Shown: one piece after another, positions 58,871 to 64,000 of the stretch
How positions within the stretch are numbered: the stretch's first letter is position 1
Layout: the number at the start of each line of letters is the position of its first letter
NCBI RefSeq assembly: GCF_045062745.1
Contig: NZ_JBJGED010000003.1
Location: 62,001-126,000 of the forward strand
Reading direction: 5' to 3'
DNA from: Paenibacillus_AA sp045062745
Lineage (GTDB): Bacteria > Bacillota > Bacilli > Paenibacillales > NBRC-103111
DNA: 64,000 nucleotides
Made by a program: the position numbers and the translations under genes
Notes under the pieces: generated by a model
What the model was told of the DNA's origin: nothing
The model's input: the letters and a program-made list of their open reading frames with translations, nothing else
Databases searched by the model: none

Positions 58871-59744
58871 CGACGATGCGGCTGTACGCAAGATGCTGGA
58901 GCGCCTGATCGTGGAGAGCGGGCTTGGCGAAGTCGTGGGCGAAGCGGTGGACGGATCGGGCGTCACCGCCGGACAGTTGGTGGAATCGGACGTGGTGCTG
59001 ATGGATCTCCTCATGCCCGGCCGGGACGGCATCGAGACGATCAAGGCGCTGCGCAAGGAAGGCTATACGGGTACGTTCGTTATGATCTCGCAGGTCGAGC
59101 ACAAGGAGCTGGTCGGCGAAGCGTATAAAGAAGGGGTCGACACGTTTATCCGGAAACCGATCAACCGGCATGAAGTGCTCGCGGTACTGAAACGCGTCGG
59201 CCATCATCTCAACCTGGTCCGTTCCGTCGATTCGATTCGCCATTCGCTGCGAGCGTTGGGGGGCGAAGTCGAGACGATGCACCCGCAGGTTCCGCCGAAG
59301 CCGTCCTTGGAGGACAAAGCCGGCTCGATGATGCTGCAGCTCGGGATCGCCGGGGAAGCCGGGGCGGGGGATTTGATGAACATCATCCGGTGGTTGGACG
59401 AGCAAGAACGACGCAACGGGCCGCTTCGGGATTTGCCTCCCTTGAAGGAATTGTATGCGGAAGCGCTTCGCCTTGGCGGCCCCGGGGAGCCGGCGGAGAA
59501 GGAAGTCCGCGCCTTGGAGCAGCGCATGCGGCGGATGGTGCTGCAGACGTTGACCCATCTGTCCTCGCTCGGGCTGACCGATTACGCGAATCCGATCTTC
59601 GAGCATTACGCCTCCCGCTTGTTCGAATTTCAGGAAGTGCGGACCCGGATGCGCGAGCTCGAGCACGATACGGAAGGAACGAGCAGCAAAGTGAACGTGA
59701 GAAAGTTTATTCAGGCGTTTTATATGGAATTGAAGCAGAGTTGA
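58842..59744 (+). CDS. glnL: Response regulator, GlnL/YcbB-like
   Basis: The 300-residue protein has a receiver domain (LFLIDDDAAVRKMLERLIVE; phospho-acceptor Asp in VVLMDLLMPGRDG; Lys in FIRKPINRHE) and a C-terminal domain (LPPLKELYAEALRLG; RRMVLQTLTHLSSLGLTDYA; VNVRKFIQAFYMELKQ) of the YcbB/GlnL type. It is the partner of the overlapping GlnK-like kinase. The ATG at 58842 or 58851 may be used. DNA targets are not visible but the adjacent glnQHMP promoter is the first candidate. Confidence 0.85.
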   Translation: MTSMKLFLIDDDAAVRKMLERLIVESGLGEVVGEAVDGSGVTAGQLVESDVVLMDLLMPGRDGIETIKALRKEGYTGTFVMISQVEHKELVGEAYKEGVDTFIRKPINRHEVLAVLKRVGHHLNLVRSVDSIRHSLRALGGEVETMHPQVPPKPSLEDKAGSMMLQLGIAGEAGAGDLMNIIRWLDEQERRNGPLRDLPPLKELYAEALRLGGPGEPAEKEVRALEQRMRRMVLQTLTHLSSLGLTDYANPIFEHYASRLFEFQEVRTRMRELEHDTEGTSSKVNVRKFIQAFYMELKQS

Positions 59745-59772
59745 GGAAATCGTGGCCTGGGTAAAGCCCCCT

Positions 59773-59941
59773 TTGTTATATGGTGATCCAGCAGTGGAAA
59801 AAGTACTTAGTAGGCCGTATGATAGTATCAGGTGGTGATACTAGAGCTGTGTTTCATCGTCCCCACCCCGAACGAGTAACGGATAAAGGTGCTTTGAAGT
59901 CGGTTAGAAGATTTTTAGCGGAAGCAGGTGTAACGCCATGA
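59773..59941 (+). pseudogene. HicA-type toxin remnant
   Basis: Two pieces in different frames survive. The first (AVEKVLSRPYDSI) looks like the HicA N-terminus; the second (VSGGDTRAVFHRPHPERVTD, then KGALKSVRRFLAEAGVTP) looks like the C-terminal half of a HicA-like mRNA interferase, with the region around the catalytic His altered. A segment between them is missing. The stop overlaps the hicB start (ATGATG), as in intact hicAB pairs. The toxin is probably inactive. Confidence 0.6.
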
Positions 59942-60303
59942 TGGAGTACAAGGGATATATCGGACGTGTTGAGTATGATGATGAGGCAGAGATACTCCAT
60001 GGTGAAGTAATCAATATTAAAGACGTCATTACTTTCCAGGCAGACAATGTTAGCGATCTACTGAAAGCATTTAGAGAATCTGTCGATGATTACTTGGACT
60101 TTTGTGCTTCAGAGGGAGAAGAACCCGAGAAACCGTTCTCCGGTAAATTTGTGGTAAGATTAACACCTGAGCAACATCGTATGATCTCACTCGCTGCGAA
60201 GGTTTCAGATAAGAGCTTAAATTCTTGGGTAACCGACCATTTATATCAAGATGCAGAGAAAGAACTTGCAGAGCACGGCTTGATAAGAAGAGATTCGCGG
60301 TAG
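59938..60303 (+). CDS. hicB: HicB-type antitoxin (apparently without a working toxin)
   Basis: The 121-residue protein has the HicB partial RNase-H-like domain (YIGRVEYDDEAEILHGEVIN; DLLKAFRESVDDYLDFCASE) and a C-terminal ribbon-helix-helix-like DNA-binding part (FVVRLTPEQHRMISLAAKVS). It neutralises HicA and represses its own operon. The frame is intact while the toxin gene upstream is decayed. A+T content is higher than in the neighbours, consistent with transfer of the module. A terminator follows. Confidence 0.85.
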   Translation: MMEYKGYIGRVEYDDEAEILHGEVINIKDVITFQADNVSDLLKAFRESVDDYLDFCASEGEEPEKPFSGKFVVRLTPEQHRMISLAAKVSDKSLNSWVTDHLYQDAEKELAEHGLIRRDSR

Positions 60304-60333
60304 GTACCACACAACACGATAACTCAACAAGAG

Positions 60334-60357
60334 GCCGCTCGGATCCGAGCGGCTTTT
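60334..60357 (+). terminator. Terminator after hicB
   Basis: The perfect palindrome GCCGCTCGGATCCGAGCGGC (60334-60353) is followed by TTTT. Confidence 0.8.
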
Positions 60358-60400
60358 CCATGGAGCCGCTGCAGGAGATGGATTACAAGGAGGGGACCGT

Positions 60401-60910
60401 ATGAGTCAAGACGTCATAATCGAACAAGTGGTCTCGATAGAGGGGATTCAGGCAGAGCTTGCGAATCTGCTCGTCCAAGTGGTGGAGGATGGCGCCTCGA
60501 TCGGCTTCCTCCCGCCGCTCGGGGAGTCGATGGCGGTCCGGTATTGGCAGCAAGTGCTGGCGACCGATGTAATCTTGTGGGTCGCGCGGATCGACGACCG
60601 GATTGTCGGCAGCGTTCAGCTGCATTTGTGCGGCAAGGCGAACGGCCTTCACCGGGCCGAGATCGCCAAGCTGATGACGAGCCCGGATTATCGGAGACGT
60701 GGGATCGGCCGACAGCTCATGCAGGAGGCGGAAGACCGGGCCCGGCAGGAGGGGCGGTCCTTGCTCGTGCTTGACACTCGAGAGGGAGATCCTTCGAATC
60801 GGTTGTATTCTTCCATGGGCTACATTGAGGCCGGCCGCATTCCCGGTTACGCCAGATCGGCGAGCGGCGAACTGGATGCGACGATTTTGTACTATAAGGA
60901 ACTGGGGTAA
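60401..60910 (+). CDS. GNAT family N-acetyltransferase
   Basis: The 169-residue protein has the GNAT core: an acceptor-binding N-terminal part, strands around VARIDDRIVGSVQLHL, the acetyl-CoA pyrophosphate loop RRRGIGRQLMQEAEDRA (Q/R-x-x-G-x-G/A) and a C-terminal SMGYIEAGRIPGYA. The substrate, small molecule or protein, is unknown. CAAGGAGGGG precedes the ATG. It is separated from hicB by a terminator and lies on the same strand as the next acetyltransferase gene. Confidence 0.85.
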   Translation: MSQDVIIEQVVSIEGIQAELANLLVQVVEDGASIGFLPPLGESMAVRYWQQVLATDVILWVARIDDRIVGSVQLHLCGKANGLHRAEIAKLMTSPDYRRRGIGRQLMQEAEDRARQEGRSLLVLDTREGDPSNRLYSSMGYIEAGRIPGYARSASGELDATILYYKELG

Positions 60911-61015
60911 GGTTGGAAGTGAAACAATTGCAAAAAAGTTAAAAATCCGATCATAGGCGGATCGGCCTCTGCGGAGTACACTAATAGACAAACATGGTAA
61001 CTCGGGGGGAGAGAC

Positions 61016-61990
61016 GTGGGAAAGATGGAATTCAAGCCATTGAACGAAGCTCGGATTATGGAGATGGTCGCCCTATGGAATCGGGAATGGGTGGAGGCAT
61101 ATCCGATGCGGGAACGGCTGCTGCGGCAAAATGTGTTCGACGACCGGAACCTGCTCGAGGCTGGATCCTGGATGGCCGTTGATCCGGCGACTGACCGCCT
61201 GCTCGGCTTTATCACAGCCAAGGTATGGCGGGATGCCGAATCCGGCATGTCGTTCGATGGCGATACCGGGTGGCTCCAAGCCCTTGTTGTGGATCGCGAT
61301 GCGCGCGGGCAAGGGATCGGCGGACAGCTGCTCGCGCGGGCGGAATCGGCCTTTCGTGATGCGGGGGTACGCTCCGTGGTGTTGGGCAACGACTTCCATT
61401 GGAGGCTGTTCCCCGGAATTCCTGCCGAGAATCCGGAATCCGTACGCTGGTTCGAGCGTAGGGGGTATGCCGGATCCGAGTTGACCTACGATCTCCTGCA
61501 CGAATACGGCGAGGCAGATGTCGTGGAGATGCCCCGCGCTGACGGTGTGACGTTTCGCCTAGCCCGGCCCGACGACCGCGAGGAGCTGCTCGCCTTCATG
61601 GCGCGTTGCTTCCCCGGCCGGTGGGAGTACCAGGCAAGGCAATATTGGGAGCGAGGCGGCACGGGACGGGAATTCGTCGTGCTGCAGCGGGACAATGGCG
61701 AGATCATTGGCTTCTGCCGCCTCAATGACGCCCAGTCTCCGCTGCTTGCCCAGAATATTTATTGGGCGCCGCTCTTCGCGGAGGAGCTGGGGGGCATCGG
61801 GCCGCTCGGCATTGACGAGCGGTTCCGCGGCTGCGGGTACGGGCTTTCCATAGTCCAGGCCGCCGCTGCGGTGTTGCGGGAGCGGGGCATCGACCGCATC
61901 GTCATCGACACGACGCCCTATTTGGATTTCTACGGCAAGCTGGGTTATCGCGCTTGGAAGTCCTACTGGCGGCTGAAGCGCGAGCTGTAG
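61016..61990 (+). CDS. Tandem GNAT N-acetyltransferase
   Basis: This 324-residue protein has two GNAT folds. The first (about residues 5-160) has VDRDARGQGIGGQLLARAES as its acetyl-CoA loop. The second (about 175-324) has IDERFRGCGYGLSIVQAAAA and ends in YLDFYGKLGYRAWKSYWRL. Twin-GNAT proteins often have one catalytic and one structural half. The start is GTG 61016 or ATG 61025, close after GGGGGGAGAG. Substrate is not known. Confidence 0.83.
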   Translation: MGKMEFKPLNEARIMEMVALWNREWVEAYPMRERLLRQNVFDDRNLLEAGSWMAVDPATDRLLGFITAKVWRDAESGMSFDGDTGWLQALVVDRDARGQGIGGQLLARAESAFRDAGVRSVVLGNDFHWRLFPGIPAENPESVRWFERRGYAGSELTYDLLHEYGEADVVEMPRADGVTFRLARPDDREELLAFMARCFPGRWEYQARQYWERGGTGREFVVLQRDNGEIIGFCRLNDAQSPLLAQNIYWAPLFAEELGGIGPLGIDERFRGCGYGLSIVQAAAAVLRERGIDRIVIDTTPYLDFYGKLGYRAWKSYWRLKREL

Positions 61991-62020
61991 TGGAGGCCTG
62001 CGCCTCCGCTACAGCTTTTT
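61983..62020 (+). terminator. Terminator overlapping the end of the twin-GNAT gene
   Basis: AGCTGTAGTGGAGGC (61983-61997) pairs with GCCTCCGCTACAGCT (62002-62016), followed by TTTT. The stop codon of the gene is inside the left arm. A further stem (GCGAAG...CTTCG, about 62073-62098) has no T-run. Confidence 0.8.
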
Positions 62021-62184
62021 GCTCCTCTTTTCGAACAGGACATGAAAGGTTCAACTCCACTAAAGCGAAGCTGCCTCCAAAAAGGCATCTTCGTTTGCGC
62101 TAATGAGCAGGATATCGCAACTAGTAGCTTGTATAAGGCGTCTTAAATAACATACATCACTTCGTTTTGAGAAGGAGGCATTGT

Positions 62185-62655
62185 ATGAAGAAGCTACTTG
62201 TTATACTTGTTCTTATGATAACTACATCATTAACAATTGGATGTAGCAAACAGGTCAATGATGTTCAAGTAAGCCCCCCATTTAAGAGCGGAGTTTATAC
62301 GTTACAGGGCATTGAAGGAAGAATTGGTATTTTGGCTCCTGGCGGTTTTATAGCCAATAAACCTAATAAGTACATGTGGCATTTCTGGGGTACGAAAGAA
62401 GAATTAGCTCGAGCTCCCTTCAAAGTTGAAGCTATTGATCTGAATACTGGAAAAAAGCATCCAGTTTTGCTTGAGGGAATGGGAACTCCGAATAAAAAAT
62501 ATGTATGGGAATACAACTACGGTTTAGGTGGTCCAAACAATGGAGCGGATGCACATTTACCCTCAGGTCTAGAGCTACCGAATCCAGGCAAATGGCAACT
62601 CAATACGTATTTGGGCGGAGAATTGTTTGGTAGCGTCGTTGTCCATGTAAGTTAA
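62185..62655 (+). CDS. Small lipoprotein, DUF4871-like
   Basis: The 156-residue protein has a lipoprotein signal (KKLLVILVLMITTSLTIGCS) and a compact domain with SGVYTLQGIEGRIGILAPGG, NKYMWHFWGTKEEL, GGPNNGADAHLPSG and GKWQLNTYLGGELFG. This pattern resembles the YhfM/DUF4871 group of Bacillus lipoproteins, of unknown function; the match is from memory and tentative. AAGGAGG lies 6 nt before the ATG at 62185. The gene is distinctly A+T-rich compared with its neighbours and stands alone. Confidence 0.75.
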   Translation: MKKLLVILVLMITTSLTIGCSKQVNDVQVSPPFKSGVYTLQGIEGRIGILAPGGFIANKPNKYMWHFWGTKEELARAPFKVEAIDLNTGKKHPVLLEGMGTPNKKYVWEYNYGLGGPNNGADAHLPSGLELPNPGKWQLNTYLGGELFGSVVVHVS

Positions 62656-62704
62656 GTCCCCGAGAATTATTCCCAGTATCATGATATGATAAAGCTATCA
62701 TTGG

Positions 62705-64000
62705 ATGGCTTCCTTCCGCCGGTCACTCCAGGCCACTTCCCTCTCAGAACGTACAATTACCTTTACCGGATATGCAGAAATAAAACAGGTTGGTGCTGTC
62801 GTGAAACAAGAAGGATCATTAAAGGCAATATCGAAGGGAGACGGAGCCAAGCCGCTCCCGGATCGCGAGGGGCCGCGCATGTCACGGTACACCTTGCCGG
62901 GCGGGCTGTATGGGCGGGATCGCGAGGTAGCCCGGATCCGGGAAGCCTATCACTGGACCACGCTCGGGTCGACGCAGATGATTGGCGTATCGGGTCCTTC
63001 GGGGATCGGGAAAACCGCCCTCATCCAAGAAGCCACCCGGAAGATCGCGCTGGGACAAGCCTATTTGATCTCCGGCAAATTCGAGCCCTTGCAGCAGGAT
63101 ATCCCGATGTACCCGCTCATCGCCGCCTTTCGGGAGCTGGCCGAACAGCTGCTGAACGAGGACAAAGGGAAGCTGGAACAATGGCGGGATTCCCTGACGC
63201 AGGCCCTGGGAAACAACGCGGCGGTAATCACCGAGGTCATTCCCGAGATGGAGCGGATAATCGGGAATCCCATGCCCGTGGAGGGTCTGCCGCTCGAAGA
63301 ATCTATGGAGCGCTTCCAGTTCGTCTTCCGGCGGTTCATTCAAGTGTTCTGCCGTCAGAAGCACCCGCTCGTGCTCGTAATGGACGATTTGCAATGGGCC
63401 GACGAGGCTTCGTGGCGGATGATCCGCTCGTTCATGACCGATCCGCAAAGCCAGAGCTTGCTGCTCATCGGTGCCTATCGCGACCAGGAGCAGGGTCCGC
63501 TCGACCGGATCGAGGAGGAGCTGGAGGCGATCGCTTCTTCCGGCGTGGCGGTGCAGGCGTTGCCGCTGGAGCCGCTGACTCCGGCGGACGCCACGCGGAT
63601 GGTGAATGATACGCTGAGGGTGGAGCAGGGGCTTGCCGACGATATCGCCCACACGTTGTTTCAGCGCTCGAACGGGAATCCGTTCCTCTTTCGCCGCCAA
63701 TTGCTTCATAGTCTGGAGGAAGACATCCTCCGCTACGAGGAGCGAACCGAGCAGTGGGCCTGGAACTGGGAGGAGCGTCACTCCGAAGGACATCCGGGGC
63801 ATGCCGATCTGTTGTTGAGCTATATGACGGACAGCCTCCACCGGCTTCCTCCAGACACCCGACAAGCGCTGCTCGAGGCGTCCTGCCTCGGAGGAGAATG
63901 CCAGATCGGCTTGCTGGCTTCGTGGCGGCGGGAGTCGCCGGAACGCACGCTGGAGGTGCTGCAGCCGGCGATTCACCGGCAATTCATCGTCTGCCTGGAG
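62705..64000 (+). CDS. AAA-type ATPase regulator, 5' part (cut by window edge)
   Basis: An open frame runs to the last base. From about residue 58 it encodes an AAA_16/NACHT-like ATPase: LYGRDREVARIREAYHW, Walker A in IGVSGPSGIGKTALIQEA, AYLISGKFEPLQQDIPMYPL, Walker B in PLVLVMDDLQWADEASW and LLLIGAYRDQ. This matches the ATPase part of large kinase-ATPase-GAF-histidine kinase proteins, but the Ser/Thr kinase domain that usually precedes it is missing. The ATG at 62705 has no good ribosome binding site; ATG 62879, after GAGGGG, is an alternative. The rest lies beyond the window. Confidence 0.75.
   Translation, partial: MASFRRSLQATSLSERTITFTGYAEIKQVGAVVKQEGSLKAISKGDGAKPLPDREGPRMSRYTLPGGLYGRDREVARIREAYHWTTLGSTQMIGVSGPSGIGKTALIQEATRKIALGQAYLISGKFEPLQQDIPMYPLIAAFRELAEQLLNEDKGKLEQWRDSLTQALGNNAAVITEVIPEMERIIGNPMPVEGLPLEESMERFQFVFRRFIQVFCRQKHPLVLVMDDLQWADEASWRMIRSFMTDPQSQSLLLIGAYRDQEQGPLDRIEEELEAIASSGVAVQALPLEPLTPADATRMVNDTLRVEQGLADDIAHTLFQRSNGNPFLFRRQLLHSLEEDILRYEERTEQWAWNWEERHSEGHPGHADLLLSYMTDSLHRLPPDTRQALLEASCLGGECQIGLLASWRRESPERTLEVLQPAIHRQFIVCLE

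Overview
The window looks like chromosome from a GC-rich, spore-forming member of the Paenibacillaceae (Paenibacillus/Cohnella-like). The pointers are spo0M, an S-layer-homology surface protein, several AraC-type regulators (one fused to a membrane sensor), LplB/YtcP-type sugar ABC permeases without their own ATPase, a T-box leader, strong AAGGAGG ribosome binding sites, and B. subtilis-like yfmM, ypsA, glnQHMP and glnK-glnL genes. Most of it is dense and GC-rich. About 41.5-46.9 kb, 59.8-60.3 kb and 62.2-62.7 kb are visibly richer in A+T and carry broken genes, which suggests acquired or decaying DNA.

Layout. 0-3.6 kb, minus strand: an unusual type I-C CRISPR effector cassette (cas5c, cas8c with a probable internal cas11c, cas7c) with no cas3, cas4, cas1, cas2 or repeat array beside it. 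4-11.6 kb: a DinB remnant, an AraC regulator, a YdcF-like protein, a DEDDh exonuclease, a T-box leader ahead of a SAM methyltransferase, a two-domain VOC protein, a frameshifted MerR regulator, a medium-chain dehydrogenase and another AraC regulator. 11.7-11.9 kb: first copy of a ~230 bp repeat with inverted ends and a covarying central hairpin; the second copy is at 37.1-37.3 kb. 11.9-20.8 kb: spo0M, a translationally coupled SGNH hydrolase/glycosidase pair, a sigma/anti-sigma pair, a small secreted protein and a 1270-residue SLH surface protein.

20.8-34.2 kb is mainly carbohydrate metabolism: the ABC-F ATPase YfmM, an AraC regulator, a membrane-sensor AraC regulator followed by a solute-binding lipoprotein and two permeases, then a XylR-like regulator facing an operon of Gfo/Idh/MocA oxidoreductase, DUF6807 protein and 2-hydroxyacid dehydrogenase. 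34.3-41.2 kb: a frameshifted P-loop gene, a secreted protein with six 78-bp repeats, a small hypothetical gene, repeat copy 2, a C-rich tract, a DMT transporter that seems to start at ATT, a phosphodiesterase-like protein and a DHA2-type MFS exporter. 41.4-46.9 kb: a decaying rhamnoside operon (intact GH78 and Gfo/Idh/MocA genes between a truncated secreted gene and a truncated solute-binding gene) with its AraC regulator.

47-49.3 kb holds a hydroxyacid dehydrogenase, a PPOX-family protein and YpsA. 49.4-54.3 kb (minus) is a GntR-controlled operon with two ABC-2-type exporters and a DUF4097 protein. 54.4-59.7 kb is a complete glutamine-type ABC importer followed by a GlnK/GlnL two-component system. 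59.8-64 kb has a HicA remnant with intact HicB, two GNAT acetyltransferases, a small lipoprotein and the start of a large AAA-type regulator cut by the window edge.

The items most worth following up are the minimal type I-C cassette, the repeat with the covarying hairpin, the T-box on a methyltransferase gene, and the apparent non-AUG starts.
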